DNA of 64,000 nucleotides from Mycolicibacterium austroafricanum (GTDB lineage: Bacteria; Actinomycetota; Actinomycetes; Mycobacteriales; Mycobacteriaceae): positions 385,166-449,165 of the forward strand of contig NZ_HG964455.1 of the NCBI RefSeq assembly GCF_000612725.1, written 5' to 3'. The notes beneath the pieces were generated by a model. The model worked only from the letters and a program-made list of their open reading frames with translations, made no database searches and was not told the DNA's origin. This document shows positions 9,204-18,494 of the stretch, piece after piece. Within the stretch, counting starts at the first letter, position 1. Every line of letters starts with the position of its first letter. Both the position numbers and the translations under genes were made by a program.

Positions 9204-10564
9204 AATGTGGACGGGTCTGAGAGTAGTCGGTCGAGTTCTTCGGCGGGGGTGCGCCAGTTGTGGCGTTTGCGGGGTCGGGCGTTGAGTTCGGCGGCGACCT
9301 GGTCGAGCCAACCGGGACCGTAGAACGACAGGTCGGTGCCTTTGGGGAAGTACTGACGGAGCAAGCCGTTGGTGTTCTCGTTGGTGCCGCGTTGCCAGGG
9401 GCTGTGCGGATCGCAGAAGTAGATCGGCAGCCCGGTGGCCTCGGTGATCTTGGTGTGCAGCGCCATTTCGCGGCCTTGGTCCCAGGTCAGGGAGCGGCGC
9501 AGGATCTCAGGTATCTCGGGGATCTTGGCGCTGATCGCCTCGGCCAGGGTGGCGGCGGTGTGGTCGCCGGGCAGGTGCAGCAGGACCACAAAACCGGTGG
9601 TGCGTTCGACCAAGGTGCCGATCGCCGAGGCCGAAGCAGTGCTGCCCAGGATCAGATCTCCTTCCCAATGGCCGGGGATCGCGCGGTCATCAGCTTCGGC
9701 GGGCCGCTCACTGATGTTGATCATGTCTTTGAGCTTGCCTCGTCCAGTCTCGTTGCGGCCCTGAGGTTTCCGCTGGGTCCGGCCGCTACGCAGCGCGGTC
9801 TTGACCAACTTCGCCAGCTCACCGCGGGGCTGGACGTAGATGGCCTGGTAGATCGTCTCGTGTGACACCCACATCTCCGAATCGTCGGGAAAATCTTCCC
9901 GCAGCCGGCCCGCGATCTGCTCGGGACTGTGCCGCTTCTCCAAGCGTGCCACCACCTCGGCCAACAGTGCCGGGTTGTCCTCGAGCTTTCGGGGTTTGGG
10001 CCGTTGACGGTTGGCCTCGGCCACGTCCTGGCCGAGGCGGGCTCGATACCCCGACTCGGTCATTCCCTTGCCGATCTCACGGCTGATGGTGTCGGGGTGG
10101 CGACCCAGCACCTCGGCGGCCCGCGGTGGGGCACACCCGGCCTCGAGCAGCTCTTCGAGACGGTAACGCTCGGTGAACGTCAACGGCGCTCGCGGCCGAG
10201 GCGCTCGCGCGGTTGACTCCTCGACAGGGACAGCTGTTCTGGGCACATAACCAGCCTGTTTGACCCAGATCGCGCCGGCGTTCTCCGACACGCCGGCGAT
10301 CACTGCAGCCTGCGCGGTCGACGCTCCGGCTTTCATCGCCGACCAGAACGCCTCCCGAGCCGCCGCCGAGTACCGGGTACCTCGGTGTTTGAGATTCGCC
10401 GGGATACCGGCCTCTTTAGCCCACTTCGACCCCTGCTGGTGGGCCACCCCGGCCACCGTCGCTGCCGCCGACTGCGACAAACCCGACCTCAACGCACCCA
10501 GGAAAACCTCACGCGCAGACGCACACCCCGCAACATCACCGCTGCCATGACCGCCAAAACCCAT
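9185..10564 (-). CDS. IS30-family transposase
   Basis: Transposase of 459 residues with a DDE catalytic core. The first Asp is in GHWEGDLILG (about 290-300), the second in LTWDQGREMALH (about 355-365), and the Glu in the block SPWQRGTNENTNGLLRQYF (about 390-410). The N-terminus has two tandem helix-turn-helix-like segments (around residues 20-55 and 70-105, each ending in a W-K-x-A-G signature), followed by the usual IS30 HTH (PPRAAEVLGRHPDTISREI). No frameshift or stop interrupts it, so the element may be active. Confidence 0.95.
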   Translation of the reverse strand: MGFGGHGSGDVAGCASAREVFLGALRSGLSQSAAATVAGVAHQQGSKWAKEAGIPANLKHRGTRYSAAAREAFWSAMKAGASTAQAAVIAGVSENAGAIWVKQAGYVPRTAVPVEESTARAPRPRAPLTFTERYRLEELLEAGCAPPRAAEVLGRHPDTISREIGKGMTESGYRARLGQDVAEANRQRPKPRKLEDNPALLAEVVARLEKRHSPEQIAGRLREDFPDDSEMWVSHETIYQAIYVQPRGELAKLVKTALRSGRTQRKPQGRNETGRGKLKDMINISERPAEADDRAIPGHWEGDLILGSTASASAIGTLVERTTGFVVLLHLPGDHTAATLAEAISAKIPEIPEILRRSLTWDQGREMALHTKITEATGLPIYFCDPHSPWQRGTNENTNGLLRQYFPKGTDLSFYGPGWLDQVAAELNARPRKRHNWRTPAEELDRLLSDPSTFVAATA

Positions 10565-10590
10565 CGAGCAACACTCCTAAACAAATCAGG

Positions 10591-10612
10591 CGTTGCAGCG
10601 ACCGATTGAGTC
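10591..10612. repeat. right terminal inverted repeat of the IS30 element
   Basis: CGTTGCAGCGACCGATTGAG followed by TC is the partner of the 9182-9203 repeat, with three mismatches. It precedes the transposase start on the minus strand. Confidence 0.8.
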
Positions 10613-10709
10613 TGAGCCGAAAAAAGACCGCGTGGAATGCGATTTCGGCGGGGAGAGGGCGGTTGCGGCGTTACCGTACGGGCGGGGGTCAGCACGGAAG
10701 GACGCCGCT

Positions 10710-12620
10710 TTGACGACGACGCCGCAGCATCCGGTCAGCCCGTTGTCCCGCCACGGGCGGTTCGTCGGCCGTGTCGGAGGGCTCGCGGTGGCGCTCGGGA
10801 TCGGCATCGCGATCGCCAACAGCCCCGCCGTCGCGGCCGCCGACGACGACACCACGAGCTCGGAGTCGTCGTCCGCGTCAACCGCGGACAGCGACACGAC
10901 CTCGAACACCCCGACCGACACCGACAGCGACAGCGACAGCGAAGAGTCGGGCGACGCCCAGGAGCCGGACCAGACCGACGAGGACGACCCGGCACCTGAC
11001 GTCGAAGACGAGGAGCGGCGGACCCGGGTCACCGTCGACGTCCCCTCCCCCGAGTCCGAGGCCGACTCCAAGTCCGAGTCCGAACCCGAATCCGAGGCCG
11101 AGGCCGAATCCGTCGATCGCGGCGACTCCGCCGATGACCCCGTCAGCCCCGAGCCGGCGGCGGTCTGGGCACTTGCCGGATCCGCACGCCGCGAGACCGC
11201 TGTCGAGTCCCCTTCGATGACGCAGGACATCCAGGCGGCGGCCACGGCCAGCCCGCTGGGCACCGAACAACAACTCGAGGCCGAGCAGATCGCCGCCGAA
11301 ACGGTGAAGACCTGGCCGGTGCGGCTGATGAAGTTCGTGTTGAGCGTGGGCTGGCTGGCGACAGCGCATCGCGAGTACAGCGAGATCAACGGCCCGGACT
11401 GGGACAACCTCTGGCAGCTGCACCGGGCCGTCGACGAGTACGCGATGGGCACCGCCTTCCAGCAGCAGCTGCTCAACCCGATGACGCCGACCGTGGTCAC
11501 CCAGGTCGCGCCGCCGCACAGCTGGTACGGCCGGGACGTCGAGGGCTCCCGCATCCTCTACGACAACCCCGACACGATCTACCGCTTCATGGGCGTGAAC
11601 ATGACCTCCACCTACGTGATCAAGGGCCAGTTCGTCGGCGTGCACCCGGCGGACACCAGCTTCAGCGTGCTCACCGGACTGTCCGGCGTCACCGCGGACT
11701 ACCTCAGCGGCCGCGACATCGACATCGCACCGGACGGCTCGTTCACGATCACCGTCAGCGGCGCACCCGCCGCACCGGGCCAGGCCAACCACCTGCAGCT
11801 GACCGCGGACACCACACTGATCGCGGTGCGCAACACCCTGTCGGACTGGACCACACAGACGCCGATGAGCCTGACCATCGAACGTTTGTCGGGTCCGCGG
11901 AACAGCCTGTTCAGCCAGCTCGGCGGCTTCGCGATCCCCGGGCTCGGACCGATGGTGACGAAGAGCCCGCTGCTGACCACGCTGGTGTCGTTGATCCCGC
12001 CGATGAAGGAGCCGCCGCGGATTCTGCGGGGCGTGTTCGCGGCGGTCATCATGGGGCTCGGCCTGGGGATGGAGTCCAAGTACATCAAGGTCGCCACCAC
12101 CGACCCGGCGACCGGTGACCGCGTCGGTCCCAACCACCTGCCCAACCCGTCGCGCAACGCCGAGTTCCTGGCCACTCAGTTGCAGAGCGCCGGGTACTTC
12201 CAGCTGCGCGACGATCAGGCCATGGTCGTCACCATCGTGCCGGGCAATGCGCGCTACTTCGTCGTCCCGATCACCAACCTGTGGACCGTCACGGGGAACT
12301 ACTGGGACGAACAGACCAGCCTGAACAACGCGCAGGCCGTCGCGAATCCGGACGGCAGCTACACGTTCGTCATCTCACCCACCGACACCGGTGTCCACAA
12401 CTGGGTGTCGACCGGCGGATTGAACAAGGGCACGATGTCGATCCGCTTCCAGGACCTCGACCTGGCGTCGTCGGTGACGCCGACGGTGAGTTCGGTGGTG
12501 GTGCCGGTGTCGGACCTGGCGGCGGTCCTTCCGCCGACGACGGCATACGTGACCGCGGCCCAACGCCAGAGCCAGCTCAGCGTCCGTAAGGCGGGCTTTG
12601 ACCGTCGCTTCGCGGACTGA
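10710..12620 (+). CDS. secreted acidic-repeat protein with DUF1214-like C-terminus
   Basis: Protein of about 636 residues. The TTG at 10710 is chosen because AAGGA lies 7 bp upstream and it places a signal peptide at the N-terminus (GRVGGLAVALGIGIAIANS, then PAVAAAD). Then comes an acidic, Ser/Asp/Glu-rich low-complexity stretch (about 45-145). The globular remainder contains WYGRDVEGSRILYDNPDTIY near 270. Its last part (VTGNYWDEQTSLNN ... GVHNWVSTGGLNKGTMSIRF, about 525-600) resembles the DUF1214 C-terminal pattern. No catalytic residues are recognised. It lies just right of the IS30 element, which may have changed its promoter. Likely exported or envelope-associated; function unknown. Confidence 0.75.
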   Translation: MTTTPQHPVSPLSRHGRFVGRVGGLAVALGIGIAIANSPAVAAADDDTTSSESSSASTADSDTTSNTPTDTDSDSDSEESGDAQEPDQTDEDDPAPDVEDEERRTRVTVDVPSPESEADSKSESEPESEAEAESVDRGDSADDPVSPEPAAVWALAGSARRETAVESPSMTQDIQAAATASPLGTEQQLEAEQIAAETVKTWPVRLMKFVLSVGWLATAHREYSEINGPDWDNLWQLHRAVDEYAMGTAFQQQLLNPMTPTVVTQVAPPHSWYGRDVEGSRILYDNPDTIYRFMGVNMTSTYVIKGQFVGVHPADTSFSVLTGLSGVTADYLSGRDIDIAPDGSFTITVSGAPAAPGQANHLQLTADTTLIAVRNTLSDWTTQTPMSLTIERLSGPRNSLFSQLGGFAIPGLGPMVTKSPLLTTLVSLIPPMKEPPRILRGVFAAVIMGLGLGMESKYIKVATTDPATGDRVGPNHLPNPSRNAEFLATQLQSAGYFQLRDDQAMVVTIVPGNARYFVVPITNLWTVTGNYWDEQTSLNNAQAVANPDGSYTFVISPTDTGVHNWVSTGGLNKGTMSIRFQDLDLASSVTPTVSSVVVPVSDLAAVLPPTTAYVTAAQRQSQLSVRKAGFDRRFAD

Positions 12621-12626
12621 ACAGAG

Positions 12627-13562
12627 TCAGTGCTTGTCCTTGCGTCCGATCGGCAGCACGTGCATGACCGCGACGACGATCAAGCCCACGACGAGGCCGA
12701 CGACCGCCGAGGCGGCGGTGTTGACCAGCCAAGCCAGCACGGCGCCGACGCCGCCGACGTGGTGGACGTACTCCTCGGCGTGGTGGACCAGGCCGTAGGG
12801 CAGGTGCCAGCCGAGTGCGTCGGTGCCGACGAGCAGGATGTGCCCGCCCACCCACAGCATCGCCACCGTGCCGATGACCGACAGCGCCGAGAGCAGCTTC
12901 GGCATGCCGGCGACCAGGCCGTGACCGATCTTGTGGGCGAACGGCGAGGAGCGCTGGGTCATGCTCAACCCGATGTCATCCATCTTCACGATGCCGGCGA
13001 CGACGCCGTACACCGCCGCGGTGATCACCACGGCGACGACGAGCAGGATGAGCAGCCTGGGCAGGAACGGTTGGTCGGCCACTTCGTTGAGTGCGATCAC
13101 CATGATCTCGGCCGACAGGATGAAGTCGGTGCGGATGGCGCCGGTGACCATGAACTTCTCGGCGTCGGCCCCGGAGGCCGCGGCGGGCGCGCCGTGCTTC
13201 TCGTGGCCGCGGATCATGCCCCAGACTTTTTCGGAGCCTTCGTAGCAGAGGTAGGTGGCGCCCAGCATCAGGATCGGGGTCAGAAGCCACGGCACGAACT
13301 GGCTGAGCAGCAGCGCGGCGGGAAGGATGAAGACGATCTTGTTGCGCAGCGAGCCGATCGCGATGCGCTTGATGATCGGCAGTTCGCGTTCTGCGGCGAT
13401 GCCGTGCACGTATTGCGGCGTGACCGCGGTGTCGTCGATGACCACACCGGCGGCCTTGGCCGTCGCCTTACCCGCCGCAGCGCCGATGTCGTCGACGGAC
13501 GCGGCCGCGAGTCGAGCGAGCATCGCGACGTCGTCGAGGAGCGCGAACAGTCCCCCGCTCAT
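12627..13562 (-). CDS. DUF808 family membrane protein (YedI-like)
   Basis: Protein of 311 residues with the DUF808 N-terminus MSGGLFALLDDVAMLARLAA and a following segment with VVIDDTAVTPQYVHG. About six to seven hydrophobic segments follow (for example LPAALLLSQFVPWLLTPILM, LLILLVVAVVITAAVYGVVA, LLSALSVIGTVAMLWVGGHILL, and a C-terminal VVGLVVGLIVVAVMHVL). A conserved charged loop, LNEVADQPFLPRL, lies mid-protein. The family is an uncharacterised inner-membrane protein related to E. coli YedI. It converges with the preceding secreted-protein gene (6 bp gap), and no operon partner is apparent. Confidence 0.85.
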   Translation of the reverse strand: MSGGLFALLDDVAMLARLAAASVDDIGAAAGKATAKAAGVVIDDTAVTPQYVHGIAAERELPIIKRIAIGSLRNKIVFILPAALLLSQFVPWLLTPILMLGATYLCYEGSEKVWGMIRGHEKHGAPAAASGADAEKFMVTGAIRTDFILSAEIMVIALNEVADQPFLPRLLILLVVAVVITAAVYGVVAGIVKMDDIGLSMTQRSSPFAHKIGHGLVAGMPKLLSALSVIGTVAMLWVGGHILLVGTDALGWHLPYGLVHHAEEYVHHVGGVGAVLAWLVNTAASAVVGLVVGLIVVAVMHVLPIGRKDKH

Positions 13563-13776
13563 CCGGTCACCGTGTGCGCGTCGGCGGTCATGGCCGGAAG
13601 GTTACCCAACGGATCCGGGCAAGACCCGCCGCGGCCGATCTGCCGCCGACACGCCGGCCCGAAACCGGCCGACACGCAGAAAGGCCCTCGCGCTGACCTG
13701 CACGTGCGCTAGTTTTAGGGACTGATCACCAACGGCCGTCGCTCGTCAGTGCCCCTGGGATCGATCTTGGGGGTGC

Positions 13777-14853
13777 GTGATGCCGAATTCGATTCGTCCA
13801 TGGGTCACGGCGGGGGTCGCCGTTGTCGGCGTGGGCGTCATCGCCGTCGCCCCGCTCGAGCCGGTCACCCCCCGGACCGGGATTCAGATCACGAGCGCGG
13901 CGCTCGAACTCGCCGCCGCGGCCCCCTTCGACTACTACCCCCGGGTCGTCTCGCGCTCGCTCGCCAACGCCGGCGATCGGCTCGGCGAGTATCTGGCCGC
14001 GCCGTTGCCGATCGTCCGGGCGGTCGCCGACAACCAGTACGAGGCGTTCGCCGAGCTCGTCAACGCCGTCGGCGCCGGTGACGTCGCGGCGGTCCTGCGG
14101 GCCGTGGTCCGGGCCATCGCCACACCCGTGGTCAATCTGGCGAAGGTGGCCGGCAGCGGTGAGCCGTTCCGCACCGTGGCCGGCGTCATCGCCCGGTTGG
14201 CCCTGCCGGTCGTCAGTGGCGCGCTCGCCGCGGGCGCCGGTGTCGCCGACGTCGTCGAGGCACTGCTCGACCTGGATCTCGTCGCCGCGTTCAACGCCGT
14301 GACCAACCTCCCGGCGCGGATCGTCGACGGTCTCCTCAACGGTCGCGTCGACGGGGTCGACGACACCTACTACGGCCTGTTGACCCCGGCGATCGAGGCG
14401 CCGGTCGTCGATCAACTGACCGGACCGGTGGAATTCCTCATCGACTCGCTTCAGGACATCGGCGACACCATCTCGTCACCGACCGGCGTCGGAGCGGCCG
14501 AGGTGCCCGCCGTAGGCGCTGCGACGGTGACACTGCCCGCCGTGTCTGTGGCGCAGGACCCCGCGTCGTCGGGCGGGAAGAGTCCGGCGCAGCCGGCGCC
14601 GACAGCCCCGCCCGGGACTCCGCCCGACCCGGGTTCCACACCCGACGATGCGGAAGCGGAATCGCCCTCGGCCCCTGAGGGTCCCGGCGCCGAGGACGAC
14701 GCGGATCCGTCACCGAGCCCCGCACCCGAGGAAGAGGACCAGGATTCGCCGACCTCGACCGCAGAAGACGCGACGGCGGGCGGCGCGGGTCCGGACGCCG
14801 CGGCGGACGACGGATCGCCGGACTCCGGAGCGACGGACGACCCCGGCCAGTAG
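13777..14853 (+). CDS. GjpA-like secreted/outer-membrane porin family protein
   Basis: Protein of 358 residues with a hydrophobic export signal (RPWVTAGVAVVGVGVIAVAP). An alpha-helical Ala/Val-rich region follows (about 40-215: repeated VVRAIATPVV-like amphipathic segments), then a long disordered acidic Pro/Ser/Asp tail (about 250-358). The N-terminus resembles mycobacterial proteins annotated as outer membrane porin GjpA; I rely on recall for that similarity. GTG 13777 and ATG 13780 are adjacent alternatives. A weak -10-like TAGTTT lies at 13710-13715, leaving a leader of about 60 nt. Porin function is unproven. Confidence 0.65.
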   Translation: MMPNSIRPWVTAGVAVVGVGVIAVAPLEPVTPRTGIQITSAALELAAAAPFDYYPRVVSRSLANAGDRLGEYLAAPLPIVRAVADNQYEAFAELVNAVGAGDVAAVLRAVVRAIATPVVNLAKVAGSGEPFRTVAGVIARLALPVVSGALAAGAGVADVVEALLDLDLVAAFNAVTNLPARIVDGLLNGRVDGVDDTYYGLLTPAIEAPVVDQLTGPVEFLIDSLQDIGDTISSPTGVGAAEVPAVGAATVTLPAVSVAQDPASSGGKSPAQPAPTAPPGTPPDPGSTPDDAEAESPSAPEGPGAEDDADPSPSPAPEEEDQDSPTSTAEDATAGGAGPDAAADDGSPDSGATDDPGQ

Positions 14854-14896
14854 CGGTCTGCCGCGTCGCCGAGTTTGAGTCGGGCAGGTCGGGGTA

Positions 14897-15601
14897 ATGC
14901 CTCGCCCCATTAGTAACGAAAAACCGTCCCCCGCAGTCCTTTTTGACGTCGATGGGACCCTGGTGGATTCGAACTATCTGCATGTGTACGCGTGGCTGCG
15001 CGCCTTTGATGCCGAAAGCGTTCCGGTGGACAGCTGGCGCATCCACCGCTGCATCGGCATGGACGGCACCACGCTGGTGCGCGCCCTCGCCGGGGATGCG
15101 AGTGAGCGCGTGCTCGACACACTCAAGGACCGCCACAGCGAGTTCTATCGGGAAACCGCGAGTCTGCTCGCCCCGCTCCCCGGTGCGCGGGACCTGCTCC
15201 GCCGGGTCGCAGGACTGGGCCTGCAGGTCGTGTTGGCGACCTCGGCGCCCGAAGACGAACTGCGAATGCTGCGTGAGGTTCTCGACTGCGACGATGCGGT
15301 GGCGGCGGTGACGTCATCCCAAGACGTCGACACCGCCAAACCTCAGCCGGACATCGTGGCTGTGGCGCTCGACCGGGCCGGCGTGACCGCCGACGACGCG
15401 GTGTTCGTCGGTGACGCGGTGTGGGACTGCGAGGCCGCCAGACGTGCCGGTGTGCCGTCGATAGGTGTGCTGAGCGGCGGCGTGTCCCGGGCCGAGCTGC
15501 GCGAGGCCGGCGCGAGGGACGTCTTCGAGGACGCCGCCGAGCTGCTGACCGAACTCGATTCCACCGTGGTCGGCGAGTTGGCCGGCCGCGTCAGTGGTTG
15601 A
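14897..15601 (+). CDS. HAD-superfamily phosphatase (phosphoglycolate phosphatase-like)
   Basis: Hydrolase of 234 residues with all four HAD motifs: motif I VLFDVDGTLVDS (nucleophile Asp near 17), motif II VLATSAPED (about 117), motif III Lys in TAKPQPD (about 148), and motif IV VFVGDAVWDCEAA (about 170). The alpha-helical cap between motifs I and II places it in the beta-phosphoglucomutase/phosphoglycolate phosphatase group (subclass I cap). The substrate is likely a small sugar phosphate or phosphoglycolate but cannot be set from sequence. Its end overlaps the convergent mmpL gene by 11 bp. Confidence 0.9.
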   Translation: MPRPISNEKPSPAVLFDVDGTLVDSNYLHVYAWLRAFDAESVPVDSWRIHRCIGMDGTTLVRALAGDASERVLDTLKDRHSEFYRETASLLAPLPGARDLLRRVAGLGLQVVLATSAPEDELRMLREVLDCDDAVAAVTSSQDVDTAKPQPDIVAVALDRAGVTADDAVFVGDAVWDCEAARRAGVPSIGVLSGGVSRAELREAGARDVFEDAAELLTELDSTVVGELAGRVSG

Positions 15602-18416
15602 GCGCGGCCAGCCTGCGTTGGGAGGCGTGACTGCGCACCTTCTGCGGCCACCAGAACCAGCGCCCGAGCAGCGCAGCCACCGCCGGCGTCATGAACGACC
15701 GCACGATCAGCGTGTCGAACAGCAGTCCGAGCGCGATCGTGGTGCCGACCTGCGCCATCACCTTCAGGTCGCTGAACGCGAACGAGGCCATCGTGAACGC
15801 GAACACCAGACCGGCCGACGTCACCACCGATCCGGTGCCTGCCATCGAGCGGATGATCCCGGTCTTCAGCCCACCGGCGAGCTCCTCCTTGAACCGCGAC
15901 ACCAGCAGCAGGTTGTAGTCCGAGCCGACCGCGAGCAGCAGGATGACCGCCATCGGCAACACCATCCAGTGCAACGCCAACCCGATGATGTGCTGCCACA
16001 GCAGCACCGAGAGCCCGAACGACGCTCCGAGCGACAGCAATACGGTGCCTACGATGACCGCGGCTGCCACGACACTGCGGGTGATGATCAGCATGATCAC
16101 GAAAATGAGTGTGACAGCTGCGATTCCGGCGATCAGCAGGTCGTAGTTCGCGCCGTCGCGCATGTCCTTGTAGGTGGCCGCGGTGCCCGCGAGGTAAACG
16201 GTGGAGCCCTCCAGCGGCGTGCCCTTGATGGCCTCCTTGGCCGCCGTCTTGATCGGCAGCACGCGTGAAATGCCTTCCACCGTTGCCGGATCGCCCTCGT
16301 GGGCGATGATGAAGCGCACCGACTTGCCGTCCGGGGAGATGAAGTTCTCGATGCCCCGCTTGAAGTCGTCGTTGTCGAACGCCTCCGGCGGCAGATAGAA
16401 CGAGTCGTCGTTCATGGAGTCGTCGAAGGCTTCCCCCATCGCGTCGGCGTCCTCGGACTGCGACGCCATCTGGTCCTGCAGGCCCTTTTGACTCTGATAC
16501 ATCGTCAGCATCATCGACTGCATGTTTCGCATCGACTCGATCTGACTGGGCAACAGGGCAATCAGTTGCGGCATCAGCGCATCGAGGCGTTCCAGGTCCG
16601 GTATCAGTTCCTGGATGTCGTCGGTCAGCGGGTTGATGCCGTCGAGGGTGTCGAACACCGACCTCATCGTCGCGCAGACCGGGATGTTGTAGCAGTGCGG
16701 TTCCCAGTAGAAGTAATTGCGGACCGGGCGGACGAAGTCGTCCAGATTGGCCAGGTAGTCCCGCACTTCGACGATGTCGACAGCCGTCTTCTTGGTCTTG
16801 GTCACCATGTCGTGGGTGGCGGCCGACATCTGCGTCATCAGGCTCTGCATCTTCGTCATCGTGTCGACGTTGGTCTGCATCGCATCGGCCTGCACCAGCA
16901 TGTCGGCCATCCGGTCCTGCATGTACTTCTCGTTGAGCCTGCTCGTGGTGCTGCGCATGCTCATCTGGAACGGGATCGTCGTGTGCTTGATCGGTTTGCC
17001 GTCGGGGCGGGTGATCGTCTGCACCCGCGCCACCCCGGGCACCCGGAAGATGGCCTTGGCGATCTTGTCGATGACGAGGAAGTCCGCGGGGTTGCGCAGG
17101 TCGTGGTCGCTCTCGACCATCAGCAGCTCGGGGTTCATCCTGGCGCTGCCGAAGTGCCGGTCGGCGACGGCGTAGCCGACGTTGGCGGGGACGTCCTCGG
17201 GCAGGTAGTCGCGGGAGTCGTAGTTGGTCTTGTAACCCGGCAGCGCGACGAGCCCGACCAGTGCCAGCGCCAGCGTGGCGGCCAGCACCGGACCCGGCCA
17301 GCGCACCACCGACACCCCGATACGCCGCCAGCCGCGGGAGCTGATGGCGCGCTTGGGGTCGAACAACCCGAACCGGCTACCGATCGCCACCACCGCGGGC
17401 CCGAGTGTCAGCGCCGCCATGACCGCGACGAACGTGCCCACCGCGCACGGCACACCCATCGTCTGGAAGTACGGCAGCCGCGTGAAACTCAGGCACAGCA
17501 TGGCCCCGGCGATGGTGAGTCCGGAGCCGAGCACGACATGCGCAGTGCCTCGGAACATGGTGTAGTACGCGGTTTCCCGGTCCTCACCCGCTCCCCGGGC
17601 CTCCTGATATCGGCCGATCGCGAAAATGGCGTAGTCGGTACCCGCGGCGATCACCATGAGCGTCAGCAGGCTGGTCGCGAAGGTCGACAGGCCGATGATC
17701 TCGGCATTGGCGAGAAACGCGACGATGCCCCGCGCCGCGCCGAGTTCTGCGAACACCATGAACAGGATCAGGACCATGGTGGCCACCGACCGGAAGACGA
17801 GAAGCAGCATCACCGCGATCACACCGATGGTGATCAGCGTGACCCGGAAAACGCTCTTGTCTCCGGCGTTGTGCTGGTCGGCCACCAGCGGTGCGCCACC
17901 GGTCACATACGCCCTGAGCCCGGGTGGTGCCGGGGTCTGGTCGACGATCTCGCGGACCGCGGCGACCGCCTCGTTGGCCCGCGGCTCCCCCTGATTGCCC
18001 TGCAGGTACACCTGCACGTACGCCGCCTTGCCGTCGGTGCTCTGCGCACCCGACGCGGTCAGCGGATCGCCCCAGAAGTCGGCGACGTGCTGCACGTTGG
18101 CGGTGTCGGCCTCCAGCTTGCCGATGAGTTCGTCGTAGTAACGGTGCGCCGCGTCGCCGAGCGGCTGCTCGCCCTCGAGCACGACCATGGCGCTGCTGTC
18201 GGAGTCGAACTCGTCGAAATTCGCGCCGACGCGCTCCATCGACATCATCGACGGCGCGTCGTTGGCGCTCATCCCGACGGTGTGTTCCTCGCCTACCTTC
18301 TCCAGCGAAGGGACCGCCACGTTGGTGAGCACGGTGAGCGCAATCCAGCCGAGCACGATGGGCACCGCGAGCAGGTGAATGATCCTGCCGATCCCGGACC
18401 GTCCCGCATCCGCCAA
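15591..18416 (-). CDS. MmpL family RND transporter
   Basis: RND-type exporter of 941 residues with two repeats, each of one helix, a periplasmic domain and a group of helices. The functional Asp-Tyr pairs of MmpL proteins are visible: GTDYAIFAIGRYQEAR in the first half (about 270) and GSDYNLLLVSRFKEE in the second (about 855). The second periplasmic domain has a long helical hairpin (about 500-660, rich in Met/Gln), typical of MmpL4/MmpL5-like transporters, with two cysteines (HCYNIPVCATM). No mmpS partner lies next to it. The start is TTG 18416 after a G-rich stretch; upstream is a palindrome-rich control region. The exported lipid or siderophore cannot be assigned. Confidence 0.93.
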   Translation of the reverse strand: MADAGRSGIGRIIHLLAVPIVLGWIALTVLTNVAVPSLEKVGEEHTVGMSANDAPSMMSMERVGANFDEFDSDSSAMVVLEGEQPLGDAAHRYYDELIGKLEADTANVQHVADFWGDPLTASGAQSTDGKAAYVQVYLQGNQGEPRANEAVAAVREIVDQTPAPPGLRAYVTGGAPLVADQHNAGDKSVFRVTLITIGVIAVMLLLVFRSVATMVLILFMVFAELGAARGIVAFLANAEIIGLSTFATSLLTLMVIAAGTDYAIFAIGRYQEARGAGEDRETAYYTMFRGTAHVVLGSGLTIAGAMLCLSFTRLPYFQTMGVPCAVGTFVAVMAALTLGPAVVAIGSRFGLFDPKRAISSRGWRRIGVSVVRWPGPVLAATLALALVGLVALPGYKTNYDSRDYLPEDVPANVGYAVADRHFGSARMNPELLMVESDHDLRNPADFLVIDKIAKAIFRVPGVARVQTITRPDGKPIKHTTIPFQMSMRSTTSRLNEKYMQDRMADMLVQADAMQTNVDTMTKMQSLMTQMSAATHDMVTKTKKTAVDIVEVRDYLANLDDFVRPVRNYFYWEPHCYNIPVCATMRSVFDTLDGINPLTDDIQELIPDLERLDALMPQLIALLPSQIESMRNMQSMMLTMYQSQKGLQDQMASQSEDADAMGEAFDDSMNDDSFYLPPEAFDNDDFKRGIENFISPDGKSVRFIIAHEGDPATVEGISRVLPIKTAAKEAIKGTPLEGSTVYLAGTAATYKDMRDGANYDLLIAGIAAVTLIFVIMLIITRSVVAAAVIVGTVLLSLGASFGLSVLLWQHIIGLALHWMVLPMAVILLLAVGSDYNLLLVSRFKEELAGGLKTGIIRSMAGTGSVVTSAGLVFAFTMASFAFSDLKVMAQVGTTIALGLLFDTLIVRSFMTPAVAALLGRWFWWPQKVRSHASQRRLAALNH

Positions 18417-18467
18417 CTCCGCCGCCCCCGATCAGGCCCTAGATCGGCCCACCAGAAGCCGTTCCCG

Positions 18468-18492
18468 TGACACGTCTACGTGCCGCGTGTCA
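18468..18492. promoter_or_regulatory. inverted repeat at predicted mmpL transcription start
   Basis: TGACACG-N11-CGTGTCA, 7-bp perfect arms. On the minus strand it lies just downstream of a -10-like TAGATG (18500-18495), so a dimeric regulator bound here would cover the start site of mmpL. TetR-type operators have this look. Confidence 0.55.
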
Positions 18493-18494
18493 TA

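Larger units (their letters stand above)
9182..10612 (-). mobile_element. IS30-family insertion sequence
   Basis: Complete element of about 1.43 kb. Imperfect terminal inverted repeats of 22 bp (9182-9203 and 10591-10612) match at 19 of 22 positions and flank a single transposase gene. The dinucleotide TG is present immediately outside both ends (9180-9181 and 10613-10614), consistent with the 2-3 bp target duplications of IS30, though a dinucleotide match is weak evidence. The left end abuts a hairpin terminator. The right end lies 97 bp upstream of the start of the next gene. Confidence 0.9.

Noticed and set aside
16299..18470. 723-codon plus-strand frame opposite mmpL
   Set aside because: The frame is His/Arg/Asp-rich with no domain; mmpL on the minus strand has its Asp-Tyr pairs.
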